Below, piece after piece: positions 11,341 to 64,000 of a DNA stretch of 64,000 nucleotides (position 1 is its first letter; every line of letters starts with the position of its first letter). The stretch comes from Hyperoplus lanceolatus (taxonomy: Eukaryota; Chordata; Actinopteri; Uranoscopiformes; Ammodytidae), in NCBI GenBank assembly GCA_026929865.2, contig CM049395.1:14483001-14547000 (forward strand). The letters run 5' to 3'. The translations under genes were made by a program, and so were the position numbers. The notes beneath the pieces are model-generated. The model ran no database searches. It saw only the letters and a list, made by a program, of their open reading frames with translations, and was not told the origin of the DNA.

Positions 11341-13080
11341 TCTTAATGCTTCTTAACCATGTTCTTAACACGGTCTTATAATAGGTCGGTGAACACTACC
11401 TGAAGGAGCATAACAGGTTCATTTTACAATATAAAAACATATTGTTTTAAAATAACATTGTTATTGTACTGCATCAGAAAATAAAGGCCACCTAGTGTAC
11501 AAAATAGACTACATAAAATTAAGTAAAACGTTTCAAATTGACTCAGGATCTTTAGCCATTTTATTTAAGACATATTTGTATGAATCCATGGCCATAGTAT
11601 TGCTATGGGGCTCTGGGGCAATACAGCAAAGCTGGGCACTCCATTAAAGGTACAGTCACATCACATTACATTACATAACACCTTCTATTATTCAATACCA
11701 TTGATGTCAATATTTCAAGCATGTTTGCTGTTTTCATGCAAACTCGTGTCATCTAGGCTAATTTATTTATTTTATTTGTTTATATGATAAGTGTACAAAA
11801 AATCCCCAAATAAAGTCCTCCATTTCCACAAGATGCAAGCCAGATACACTTTTACAAGAAGTAAAAATGTTTGTTCTGAGTTGATCCATTGTGTGGTAAA
11901 TGGGAGACAAGGTGAACACTAGTAGGGCGTAACGGTAATCTGAATTTTTCTTTGGTACCCAGCATCGGTTTCCTCTCCCTATTTTTGTTTGATTTTGTTT
12001 ATTGAAAACTTTCTAATATGATAATGTATAAAATACAACATAACAGACATTGACATGGATAGTAGCCTATAATGAATTGGACTTGTTTCCATTGATGTAC
12101 TAGTTTTATCCCAGTCCCCCAACCTTCAATCGGACATTACGAAACAATAGAAAATATGAATATACTGCAAGAGTAATATGTTCTATGTTTAAATATAGAA
12201 AAACATGTTGCATGTTGTATCACCATGCTTGAAATAACATTACACAACCAAACTACAAACTGTAGCCCTTTCTCCCTGAAAGGGAATCTGGTGTTCACTT
12301 CAAAACTTCATCAAAAAAGGCAGCCACTTCACACTTTGTTAATACAAATAGTATGCCACGAAGTGTGAGAAAATGTATTATAAAGAGTGTCCTCGTGAGA
12401 AAACTGAAAGTACTATTTTAAAGGCTTAAAATTATTTTTCTGTGTTTAGTTGACTGCCACAAATAAAGGTGAGAGTTATTTGGCTTTGTCTAAAGCAACA
12501 GAAAAGGACGGAAGGAAGGTTGTACTGGACAGCTCAACAAAATGAAATATACATGAGGAACAGTTTCACACCTACCTTAAACTAGCCTGGCACCGCCCGC
12601 CTACTACTTCCGCTCAATTTTCATTTCCCATCAGTAGTCAGTCTGGGTGTGCGGTATATTTTTAGGTTTTCTCCAGACAGATTTCTGCCGGTCCAATCAG
12701 CTAACAGAAGGAGTGGCTCAGAAGCCGGCACATGACATGGTTGGTTGGCAGGTCCAGAGTGGCACTGGGCAGATCCAATAGTTTTAAACTTCAACAGACA
12801 CCCGCCTTCAAGTGAGTTAACGTTTGTCAATTGAGCGATTCCAGACTTTCTGTACAAATGAAATGAAGTATGATGGTCTGGTAGAACCAGGCTAACCTTA
12901 AACTGCATTGAGATGTATATTCGCATCCATTCATAATACTGGAAAGCTTTGATTCCCCCAAAAAATTAAGCTAGTTTAAAGTAAAGCCAGTAACCATAAA
13001 AGGTATAACATAGCTAGACAGACGAGAAAGATGACATCCGTAGCAGGATAGACATCTAATCAATGCAGGAAATAGACAAC
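11341..13080. other. spacer between khdc4 promoter and pde8a 3' end
   Basis: AT-rich, without exon-like sequence. The only clear feature is the MITE at 12583-12894. Confidence 0.7.
12583..12894. mobile_element. 312-bp MITE with perfect 9-bp target duplication (copy 1)
   Basis: Starts TAGCCTGG and ends CCAGGCTA. ACCTTAAAC flanks it exactly on both sides (12574-12582 and 12895-12903). Internal landmarks CAGTAGTCAGTCTGGGTGT and GTGGCACTGGGCAGATCCAA are shared with the copy at 60478-61061. Confidence 0.88.
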
Positions 13081-15107
13081 AAATTTATAATTGACATTAT
13101 TTTATTTTTCATTGAATAGTTTCTAATTGTTTTTCCGTGCCTTCAGTCCAAGATGTGATTCAGAAGGAACAAAACAAATCCCCTGATTGAGTGTACAATT
13201 CTGTCATAAGAGAGAAACAAAGATAACCACGGTCAATACATCTTATTAACCATCATCTGCTTTGCTGTTATGGGATTTATATACTGTTTAAAGAGGACAT
13301 AATCTTAATAAGCAACAATCTTTAACATATATTAGTATCCTAATCTGAAACCAGCCTTAAACAAAAAGCTGTTCCCTGGGTCTGTGCATAAGGATGTTGG
13401 ACAAGTGGCCAAAATAGAATGATGTTTGATCAAAAAAATCAATGCAAGCTGGCCTCTAGGAGACTGCTTAAAGACAGTGATAGACAACTCTGCGATCCAC
13501 ATCCTTCTTAACCATTTAGTTCTCTGTATACATGCTCTTTGTGTCCGTCCAATTCACAGGTATCCAGATAGCTAGAATGGTTGATCTCATTTGCTGCAAA
13601 TCCAGTGTAAAATTCATTGTCTATAAAAATATTGAGATTTACTTGAACATAACCTTCTGACTATGTTATAATAAAAACCCCAGATGTCCGTTGCAGTTGC
13701 ACAGTGGGATGTACTGTATAAATATTGTATAAAATAAGGCAGTCTTTTCAGTAGGATAAACCAGATACAAAAATTTCTGGGAGAAAATTTTTTCAAGTCC
13801 AAAATGTTTTTTCACATATTTCTGCTGCTGTCAAATGTCAAGCGGTTTACAGCATTAAACCAAGAGTAAGGGATTGTTGCAACAATGAATACACCCACAC
13901 ACCCACAACTACAGCTCTAACATACTCACATACACACATACACACACACAAACTCCTGATGATCAACAATAACAGCTTATTCTACAATGCAACATCCCAT
14001 ACCTTGACAAATCACTGAGACGTAGACATTTCTAATATTGTTTACAGTGCAATACAAAAGTGTTCATTCAAACTGGTACTGTACTTTTGATAAGAAAATA
14101 AAAATGTTTAATATGGTAATGCTTCATACGAATAATAATTGTGATTTTTTTTTTGAGAGGTATAGTAGTATTTGTCTTCATCAGCTTTGGCTTTTCTCTC
14201 TTTTTTTAAATCAATTTTTTTGTTCGGTTTCATCCACTAATTCACTTATGAGTTTGAATATAGAAAATATGGAACATCTAGGAAAAATTTAAATACCAAA
14301 TCATCTGTAATTACTTAGTTACCTATGATCATGACGTTGAGGTTTTTGTCCCTCAGCAGTGGCCTAAAGTAAAGATCCACTCCCTGACCCAAAGAATAAA
14401 GCATCCCCTCCCATGTGTCTGTTGTGACAGCCAACTTGGATTGTCTCCAAAGTACACATGAATATATTGCCAAAAAAAGAAAGAAAAAAAAGCAGTGAAG
14501 TGTTCTTTCATGGTGTGGCCTCTGGGGGCAGAGGGAGCTGCCCTGCCTTGCTGCCAGCATAGGGAATGGAGGTCAAAGGTAATTGGACACCTTCATATCC
14601 AGACCAATTTCATCCACTCCTCCAATGTTGCTTGCTCCTTCAGTAAACAAGCAGTTAAAAAAAAACTCAAACAGCAACTTCGCAGGCAGACAGGAGAGCC
14701 CACGTGGTAATTCGAGGACGGATGCTTGGTCTTGTAAGGACCCTCTCTCAGTCATAGCACTTGACCGGCTACACTGTGAATGCCTGAGGAGGCACAACAA
14801 GTTCATAAGGATGCTGTGTGTCTGTGTCTGTTTGTCACAGTTCTCTCGTCTGATAGGTTCGTAAAGCCGGCAATGTTCACTGCTGCCAAAGGCTCCGAGT
14901 CAGGAAGTTCCTCTGTGTTTTTTTTTCTGTATGGACGGACATGTGGAACGCTCGGTGTGCTACAGAAGCAGGAGAGTGAAGGCGGAGGAGTAGGCCCCTA
15001 TTGGCTGGCAGGGAGAGAGACACGCCCCTCCCCCCTCAGCACCAGAGCAGAGAGGAGGGCTGTCCCCCCGGACCGCACAGTCCCAGGTCAGGACACCGCA
15101 GCAGGGC
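13080..15107 (-). other. pde8a: probable pde8a 3'UTR
   Basis: A 2-kb stretch after the pde8a stop with no exon-like coding. GC-rich just after the stop, then AT-rich. The only AATAAA on the minus strand that I found in it is the complement of 13101-13106, so the transcript probably ends near 13080. The 3' end is inferred, not proven. Confidence 0.5.
13101..13106 (-). terminator. candidate pde8a polyadenylation signal AATAAA
   Basis: TTTATT on the + strand reads AATAAA on the minus strand, about 2 kb past the pde8a stop and upstream of the khdc4 promoter. Confidence 0.4.
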
Positions 15108-56200
<41,093 letters not shown>

Positions 56201-57800
56201 GCTTCAACCCACTTCAGCCTTTTTTGCTTCTTTGCGCAAGTGCTTCACTTTTGAGGCTACCCAAGTGTCATTCACCCTCTTAAGTTTTTTTTTATTAAGG
56301 TCCACTCTTCCTCAATGTTTCATTCCTTAATATAGGCCTATATGTAAATACATCTGTATGTATCATCCAGACCACAGAAAAGCCGGTTATCCAATTGCTC
56401 TGAGACAAGGTATGAATAATATAGGCTTACTATCTTCCTATCCCCCACCCCCTCCTCCTGACCAGGAAGCTGGTTTCCTCCCTCTCTTTTTTTCACATGA
56501 AGTTAATTGGGGATCTTTGATCAAAGCAGCTGTTTTATATCGTGGAAAACTTGGATTCCGTTATTCCTCAGATGATATCCCCCCTTCACTCCGGCTCATT
56601 CATCAAGCCTTCTTCGTACCACATCACCAGTTTCTCATTTTCCCCCCTTAACTTCACTATTATCAAGTAGCCTAGGCCTTGAAACACATACACACACACA
56701 ATCACACACACGTAGACACACACACCGTGCAGCCCCCCTCTGCCTGCTTCATGCAATAGTTTTATCCATTTTTTGTGTCCAAGGTTTCATGTGTAGTCTT
56801 CCTCCCCCACCCAGGAGCCATCAAAAATGATGATTTTTTTCTCTCTCGCCTTCTCTCCCTCTCTCTTAAACAATCTGGTTGCACACTTCAGCCGAAGAAG
56901 ACACGGGCCATAAACCGGTTCTCACGACACTTTGCTCCAGTCCTGAGCGGTTCATCATCAACAGGCTGAAATATTCATCCTGCGGGCTGTTATTCTGGCC
57001 AGTCGCTCCGATGTCAAACACCCCAAGTCAAACATAATGCCGTAATGTAGTCCACCGACGAAACGCTCCATTGATCAGATCCCCCCGAATTCACCAATTT
57101 AGGAAGCGGAGAGATGTTGGTGGATGGCTCGCAATCTCCATGCAGGCATCCGCTGCCCGGTTGAGGATGATCCGCCTGATATAAGAGGTCTAAACCCGGG
57201 TGCAATTGGCCACCGCGTTACCAGGATCCGCGTCTTTTCTCTCTCATTCTGAATCAAAGGATGTAGACGCTTGTCAGATTGTAAATATGTGGAGGTAGCC
57301 CTACCACCCCTGGAGAATGCAACCGCTTGAGAGAGACACACAGGAGGAGAAAAAAAATCAGAAAAGAAAAAAAAGAAAAGAAAAACAAAAAAAGGCAACA
57401 GCGCTCCGTGTCCACAAGTTTCGGATCTGAAATGTTAGACGGCAGGGTTTTGTTCACGGTTAGACGAGAGCGGACGTAAGGCAGAAATCGAGCTACATAA
57501 TGCTGATTTTGTGTGTGTGTGTGTCTTTTCTCTGCCTTTTCTGGCGTTTGCCCTTCCAATTCTTCAGCAGTGCTTGACAGCGGCACATCCAATAAAAGCA
57601 CCCGCAAGGATTGACCTACAGCCTTTACTGACGTTAATGCAAATGAGCTCCGTGCAGCTAATCGGCGTCGTGCTCTGCGCCGCTGGGTGGTCCTCAGCTT
57701 TCCGTGGGAACTTTGAAAGCAGGAAAAGGAGCTCGCGCTGGGCAGACTGGGAGCTGGCTGCTGCTGCAGGGACGCTAGTCTGAACGTTTTCCGCAGATAG
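56201..57800 (-). promoter_or_regulatory. pde8a: pde8a 5' leader and promoter region
   Basis: Upstream of the pde8a ATG. 56201-57000 is pyrimidine-rich with small CA tracts. 57010-57790 is clearly richer in GC and CpG than its surroundings. It includes CCAAT at 57589-57593 (+), an inverted CCAAT near 57206 and an octamer ATGCAAAT at 57637-57644. Transcription likely starts inside the 57.0-57.8 kb block. An untranslated first exon spliced to the ATG exon cannot be excluded. Confidence 0.5.
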
Positions 57801-58686
57801 CTCTGGCAAACCCGGTGAAAGCTGTTAGTTTTTCTTTTGGTAAGTAATCACGGCTATACCCTCTCCAAATAGTTTCATTAACAGTGGTGGTTATCCCTTT
57901 TTGAACACCCAGTAAAACGATTCAAGTCCTGTCTCACATCAGCTATTTTCCAACAGATTCCCCGAAATCCCAAATATTCAATTTACTGTCACATACAGTA
58001 TCATAGAAAAAAGAGCCTTATGCTCAAATTTTAAACGCTGGTATGTAGCCTATAGGCTACGTTTTTTTGCATGTAGGCCTACATTATATTTTAAATATGT
58101 GATTGTGATTTATGTAGCCTTTATATAAAAAACTGTCTCAAATCCAAAGAAAAAGTTATAAACATGAAAAATAATCAACTATTCATTTCTTTTTTTGAAG
58201 CTTGTGGAATTTTCATAAACTTAAAAAAAAATCACTTTTCATGCATATTTGAAATTCCTCCAATCCTATTTTCATTTGTTCAGTTTCTCAAGTTACCAAA
58301 AACAACTAAATAATTTGGCATGATCAGGCAATTCTTAGTTGTATAGTGTCAAACTGGATAGGAGCCCACTTGGAAAGTAAAGGCAGTAGGTTGATGTGTA
58401 AACATTTGAATCAAAATAGGTCAGCCTCCCTTTATGTATTTATTTATTCATTTATTTTTCCCTTTTCTTTTTAAACAACTTGGATAACATAAAGACATTT
58501 TAAATTGAGTTAATGTGACCAAGAAATGTACTGAGCAGAACATTTTGTAGTTGAGAAATGAACCTGTCATTTCCCTCTGGTGGACAAACTGTGATAGCAA
58601 CATTGGTTCTAAAATTCCACAAACATAACATTTCCTGTTACTTATTCTCCATTGTGAACACCAAGACCAATATATATGTTGCGATC

Positions 58687-59038
58687 TAGGGCAGCAACTA
58701 ACGATTATTTTGATAATCGATTAATCTGTCGATTATTTTCTCGTTTAATCGATTAGTGGTTTGGCCCGTTAAATGTCATAAAATGGTGAAAAATGTTGAT
58801 CATTTTTCCAAAGCCCATGTTGACTTCCTCAAATGTATTGTTATGTCCAAAACACAAAGATATTTCAGTTTACTGTCATAAGAGGATTAAAGAAACCAGA
58901 ACATATTCACATTTGAGAAGCTGAAAACAGAATTTGGAATTTTTTTATTAAAAAATGTCTCAAAACGATTAATCGATTATCAAAATAGTTGGCGATTATT
59001 TTAATAATCGATTCTCTCGATTAATCGTTGCAGCTCTA
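58687..59038. mobile_element. hAT-type MITE, 352 bp, exact 8-bp target duplication
   Basis: TTGCGATC flanks it at 58679-58686 and 59039-59046. It begins TAGGGCAGCAAC and its complement-end begins TAGAGCTGCAAC. ATAATCGATTAATC-type motifs in both ends identify a well-known fish family. Confidence 0.92.
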
Positions 59039-59542
59039 TTGCGATCTATTACTTTAACCCATAATGTGGGCTTGGCTCGTCTTCCCAACAGTCTTAAGTG
59101 TGGCATCAGATAGCATAGTCTCACCTGACGCTTGTCATTTAGTGGCCAGAGCAGTCTTTAGATGCGCAAGACAAAAAGAGGGGGTGCAATAGAGTAGTCA
59201 AGGTTCTGTAGATGGGAAAAAAAGTTTTTTGATTTTGACAAAATGGTCAGTGTTGTATCCAGATGCACAGACATGGAAGATCTTCAATGATAGTGCATCC
59301 GCAACCCAGTTTGGGTTGGTATCCCTGCTTAGAAAACCCTTACATAGAAAATAGAAGCAGTGGATGTTTTTAAACGGGTTCTACAACAATCCAGTATTGC
59401 AATTGCAAGAGACGGATATAGAAAAGGAATGATCAAAATCAAAGACGCTCTACAAATGCTGGATCCAACATTTCCTACAATGCTAATAATAACTTTTCAT
59501 TAGGCCTCTTCCCTCTCTCGTAACCACTACTCTTTTAAATAT

Positions 59543-60018
59543 AAGGTGTGTAATATTAGAGTATTTAGCGATATGTAGTGGTGAGATTCTAGATTGCAAC
59601 TCTCCCTTGCTAACCCCTCCCTTTTCGGAGAATTTACAGAAGCGACATTGGCCTTCAATGACAAGAAGCTATAGTTACTAAAGATGGCATCACCCACCAC
59701 TGCATCAAATCTTTCCACAATATTGAGTGATGAGGTAAAGATGTGTTAAGTTATTTATTCTATAGAACGTCTTCTTGGTCTTCCAACAAGTACATTTCCG
59801 ACAGACACCCACTATGAATAAAACCGTGAAAAGCCTTTAAATTTGTCCATTATGTGATTGTGTTATAGAAAAATGGCGGCACACCCCGCTCATATAAAAT
59901 GCTGATAATATAGTAATTTTTATTTTTATTTTCCAAACAATTATATACCGCTCAAAACATACTTATGGCATACATATGCCATATATTATATGGCAATACA
60001 TTCTACACGCTGCACCTT
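59543..60018. mobile_element. probable MITE, 476 bp
   Basis: Left end AAGGTGTGTAATATTAG; the complement of the right end is AAGGTGCAGCGTGTAGAAT. TTGCAACTCTCCCTTGCTAA inside is typical of a fish repeat. The flanks do not show a clear target duplication. Confidence 0.5.
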
Positions 60019-60477
60019 GAAACGTGATGCCTCTAGTTTGTAATTTGGACTTTCTGTTATAAATGTCCTCTTGTTTTCAAGGCCAAATTAAGATTAACTT
60101 GGGATCATCAGGCTTGTTTGTGCACAAGTCCTCTTAGGCAGAGTTCTGTTCCCCATGACACGTAAACTGACCTTTTTATTTTGAAATTGGCAGAGTTCCC
60201 TTTTTAAAGTATGTCCAACAGAATCAGTGCATTTCCCCTCTTGAGGACATCAAGCTTTAACAGAGCAGCGGAATTGTCTTTTTTTTTCTCAGCGGGATAT
60301 GCAACATCAACAATGCTTACACATAAGCAGGGCCGACGGACTGCGGGGGAAAGTGCGGCAGTCTTGGGGGGGCCCAAGGCAGAGGGGGGCCCATACAATT
60401 TTTTTTTAACAAGCTAAATGTGGAGCCCCGATCTTCGAAGGCCCTGAACAATGCCATTCCAAAAAAAGAAATAATTG

Positions 60478-61061
60478 ACAAATTTCATTTTCCCTTCAGT
60501 AGTCAGTCTGGGTGTACAGCGCATTTCCCAGATTCTCCGGAGAATCCACAGCCGTCCAATCAGCGAACAAAGCGAGTGGCTGAGAACGATGACGTCGAAG
60601 TCGCGCTCCAGTTTCAGTTGAATGCTGCGTTCCTTTATACTCGGAAGAAGGAGATTTCCGACTTGGTAGTTCCGAGTTCCGACCTGTCTGTGTTCCAGTG
60701 CATCTGCTCGCGAAAGTATGGATGCCTAAAACCTTTCTCGTCCAAATAACTAAACGTTAGGCTCTAACAAGTTACTGTTGCCAGGTACCGGTAGATTCAT
60801 AGACTACAATATGTAGTGAAGTCGGAAATTTCCGAGTTCCCTGTCCAACTGGAACGCACCGTCAAAAGCCAGCTCATGACACACGTGACGACCAGACGTG
60901 ATGCGATTGGTTGGCTAATCCAGAGTGGCACTGGGCAGATCCAATAGTTTTGAACTTCAACAGACACCCGCCTCCAAGTGAGGGAACGTTTACCAATTAC
61001 AGCACTTCCAGACCTTCTGTACAAATTAAATGAAGTACGATGGTCAGGTTGGACCAGGCTA
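60478..61061. mobile_element. second copy of the 12583 MITE, interrupted
   Basis: Same order of landmarks as copy 1: CAGTAGTCAGTCTGGGTGT, GTCCAATCAGC, GTGGCACTGGGCAGATCCAA and CCAGGCTA at the end. It lacks the first ~30 bp of copy 1 and is split by the insert at 60624-60861. Confidence 0.85.
60624..60861. mobile_element. small MITE nested inside the second copy
   Basis: Ends are inverted: GCTGCGTTCC on the left, and GGTGCGTTCC as the complement of the right, each followed by CTCGGAA and ATTTCCGACTT motifs. Absent from copy 1 at the matching place, so it inserted later. Confidence 0.75.
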
Positions 61062-62252
61062 CCAGCGACCACCTTCAATGAGACATTTTCTGGGGGAAAC
61101 ACTGGTAAAAGTAATGATTTGGTCATTCATCAAAACAAATATTGTGGAGTTGTCTGACTCAGAGAGCCATGTGTATTGGAAGACCGCCTTTCAGGGGACC
61201 CATCAGGACTTTATGCATAGGGGCCCAGAATTTGGTGCTACGCCCCTGCACATAAGACTAGTAATTTAAATTGAAATAAGTTCTTATCTTTGGAGCTTTG
61301 AGCAACCAATCATATGAGTTTGGTTAAGTTACTTAAGGCAGGGCATGGCACTTTAAAATCACTGTAAAACACAGCAGCTAAATACAAATAACTTAAAGCG
61401 TTGAATAAAGCCACGTTAGTGATGTGACCGACGACGACACATGAATGAATCCACTGACGGATCATGCTAAATTCTTTATAGGTTTTCTGTAACACTGCTG
61501 CATTATTTATAAGGCGATGAGATGTTTACTTTTGACTCATTTCCACTTTTGTCATCTGTGTGTTTGGCTGTCACTTATCATCATTGTATGTTGTACTGCC
61601 ACATTCTTTATCTGGGCCACTGAAGAAAAGTAGACTTGTAATGTGCTTATGTTTTTCATCTATAATATATGTGAAGTTTTGTTGTGCCAGTAATTGTAAC
61701 TGGCATCAAAGTGACCATAATATGTCAAGTTTGAGTGTTCTTAGTTACACTGTGTAGTTGTATAATTCCATACTATTAGGGATTTAATTAAATAGTTTTG
61801 TAAAATGTTGCCATATAATGACTGAAGCTTGACAGTGTATTTTAAAATGTCTTCTGATATAAAAGAATTGAACAGTGAGAGATAAATGGATTTGGAGTTG
61901 TGGTTGAAAGATAACGAATAAAAAAAATAACTTTTACACATGTTAAATGTAAGATTGAAAAAAATCCTTGTTCGGATGTTACAGGAAATGACGTTGAGTG
62001 GGAGCAAGAGTCTTTAATATTATCCACTCATATAAAACAATGTGTATTCAATCCCTCATGCCCATATATGCTACTCACTGTATCAACTCTTGCTCACCAG
62101 CGCCACACTAAGCAGTGCCACACTTTTCTTATGTTAATCTGCAACTGTACAGTATAAATCGTTCCATGTTGGCCATATTTGTTAACCGCAACTGCTCTTA
62201 ATTAAAATGTGTTCTCTTTATCACTATTATGAGTTTGTCTTTTCTGATAGTT

Positions 62253-62267
62253 CCACTAGGGGGCGCC
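62253..62267 (+). promoter_or_regulatory. CTCF-like motif
   Basis: CCACTAGGGGGCGCC fits the vertebrate CTCF core (CCACNAGGGGGCGC) exactly. It lies 6 kb upstream of the pde8a ATG, outside the recognised transposons. Confidence 0.6.
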
Positions 62268-63089
62268 AAATGAGTGAGTTTTCAAATTCTACATATTTTG
62301 GCTTCAAATTTATAAATGTTTTTTTTGTCAATGTGCATATACTTACAATAATTCGAAATAATATTTACAATCATTTCACTCAAGTCATATAACTTTTGAT
62401 GGGTTTTGTACAAATATATTATGACAATTGAAAAAGGATAAACTTTTCAAGTATGTATTGGGTGTCCAGTGACATGGGCTTTTAAAAAGGTTTTCTGTTG
62501 CTCTCTTCTCTACAGCCAATTGCTTACAATATTATACAAAATCTAGTTTAAAAAAAGGTAAAGTCAATGTGGTTAGACATTGCATGCATTAAATGAGGTC
62601 CAATTTCTTAACAATTGTTCCACACAAACAATTTTCTCTTGGTTTTCAAGAAGTCCAAATTATTGCATGTTAAGAACGTGTATTGACACACAGTTTTCAG
62701 TGTAGTATTGCTGTTTAAATACAGACGATGTAAACTGGACAATGCAGCAAAAGGCAGGTAATCCATTTCACGTCACGAGTGCCTATTGAACAATTGATCT
62801 TTATAAACAGTGTGTGGCTGTGAAGCACAACACGCTTTCCAGACGCAACACAGAAACCCTAAGCAGCAGTTTTTTTTGCTGCACTACCATGCCATGTGTT
62901 ATATATTGTCTGCACACGTTGCGCTTACAATATCCTTTTTCAACATGCAATTTGACCATGATCCAGTTCAAAACAGACATTTAAATTATAATGGAAAAGT
63001 TAAAGGACAAACCTTGTTCAAACCTTGTTCAAAACATTAAAACCTGTTCATGATGTGGATGGACTCAATCCCCTATATAAACTCCTTTC

Positions 63090-63636
63090 TTAAAAAGGAC
63101 CTATGATACTTTTCGACTTTTATGACCTATAAACGTTGTTATAGTGATTTATAGTCATGTTTTACCAAACTAGAGTATCAAATAATTACGTACATGCATT
63201 TCGACGTATTCCCTGCTGACCGTCTGAGGTGGCTATGCAGAGCACTAAACACTATGGCAGCTGGTCGAGCCGAACTTGTTCAAATTTCCGGGTAGTTTCT
63301 GTCACGCTCGTGTAGTTTCTGTCATGTTTCCATGTATGGTAATGCTGCTCAGGCAAGCTCCGGCTGCATGCCCCCACCTTCCTGAAAATTTCCCGCTGCT
63401 GGAAGGAAGGTAACCAATCACATCGGAGTGGGGTTTGCAGCAGGGGGGGGAGAGAGAGAGGGGCGGAGAAGCTCAAAGCAGTGTGTAGAGAAAGACTGCT
63501 GTGCTTGCTAGGGTAAGAGGAAGAGTGTCCCGAAAATCTACATAATTTTTTGTGATGTGATTCGTGTCAGGTTGCTCTATAGCAGTTTTTAACAAGAAAT
63601 TAAGACCATAAAAGTAGTATAATAGGATCTCTTTAA
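63090..63636. mobile_element. TTAA-flanked MITE, 547 bp
   Basis: Left end TTAAAAAGGACCTATGATAC; the complement of the right end is TTAAAGAGATCCTATTATAC. TTAA stands at both borders. The inside has AACCAATCACATCGGAGTGG and a short G/GA run. Confidence 0.75.
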
Positions 63637-64000
63637 AAAAAAAATAATGTTGTTTTTGAAAGTCCCAAAACATTAAGCTTTTATCAAGTCCAGCATATCA
63701 AATATTAATCCAACTTCCAACTCCTTCAAACCAAACAAACAAAGACGTAAACAGGCATTCCAGAAATTAAAGATGTGTCATGAAGAGAGACTGAGAACAT
63801 TATTTAATGACTCTTGTTTACAGAAGTTACAGGAGAGACATGATTGAGGTTTCTAAGCTTGTCCGTGAAATATAAGACAAAACTGTTGAGCCTATCTTCT
63901 ACTTTTGGAATACTAGGTATGATCTAAGAGGGAATTATTTTGTACACCAAACCATGTTCTTCTGAAAAGAGAAAATATTTCTTTACAATTAATGCGGCAA

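Larger units (their letters stand above)
60328..61248. mobile_element. hAT-type element with exact 8-bp target duplication, hosting two nested elements
   Basis: CACATAAG flanks it at 60320-60327 and 61249-61256. It begins CAGGGCCG; the complement of its end is CAGGGGCG. GGGGGGGCCCAAGGC and GGGGCCC motifs near the ends are typical of fish hAT MITEs. Confidence 0.85.
57801..64000. other. DNA upstream of pde8a
   Basis: No gene recognised. It holds four or more DNA transposons (58687, 59543, 60328, 63090) and a CTCF-like motif at 62253. The stretches 57830-58680, 61260-62240 and 62270-63080 are AT-rich and show nothing further. Confidence 0.65.

Noticed and set aside
58573-58583. CCCTCTGGTGG as a second, reversed CTCF site
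   Set aside because: Only the short core fits; the flanks do not match the motif.
60420-61126. 109-codon open frames on both strands
   Set aside because: They cross the borders of the nested MITEs; composed of repeat sequence.

Overview
The window is nuclear DNA from a bony fish, most likely a percomorph teleost. It has intron-rich vertebrate genes with GT-AG splice sites, long (CA)n/(TG)n tracts, and a dense load of small DNA transposons of types common in fish. I see no bacterial, viral or CRISPR content. None of the long open frames is a gene by itself; the real coding sequence is a series of short exons, all on the minus strand.

Two protein genes lie head to tail. (1) khdc4 (KH domain-containing 4, BLOM7/KIAA0907), minus strand, starts at 11141 and runs off the left edge. 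Ten coding exons (11113-11141 down to 1614-1849) give the first 438 codons, including both KH regions and the start of the Pro/Tyr-rich tail; the remaining exons must lie left of base 1. (2) pde8a (high-affinity, cAMP-specific phosphodiesterase 8A), minus strand, is complete. Twenty-two coding exons from the ATG at 56198-56200 to the TAG at 15108-15110 join in phase into an 813-residue protein: an MGC lipidation start, receiver-like domain, PAS domain, PKA-site linker and a complete PDE catalytic domain. Its first intron is 21 kb.

Layout: 1-11141 khdc4, with an hAT-like element, a 2.7-kb TTAA-flanked element and a LINE remnant in its introns; 11142-11340 khdc4 promoter region; 11341-13080 spacer with a MITE that has a perfect 9-bp target duplication; about 13080-15107 probable pde8a 3'UTR; 15108-56200 pde8a; 56201-57800 5' leader and promoter region; 57800-64000 upstream DNA with several transposons (one threefold nest) and a textbook CTCF-like motif.

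The genes are not known to act together: KHDC4 is a nuclear RNA-binding splicing factor, and PDE8A lowers cAMP in the cytoplasm and at membranes. I found no undescribed gene system. The most unusual structures are a Tc1-derived foldback whose two arms each carry a transposase C-terminus facing outward, a pair of perfect hairpins that compete for one shared strand (49696-49749), the long inverted repeat inside a khdc4 intron, and the nested transposons at 60328-61248.
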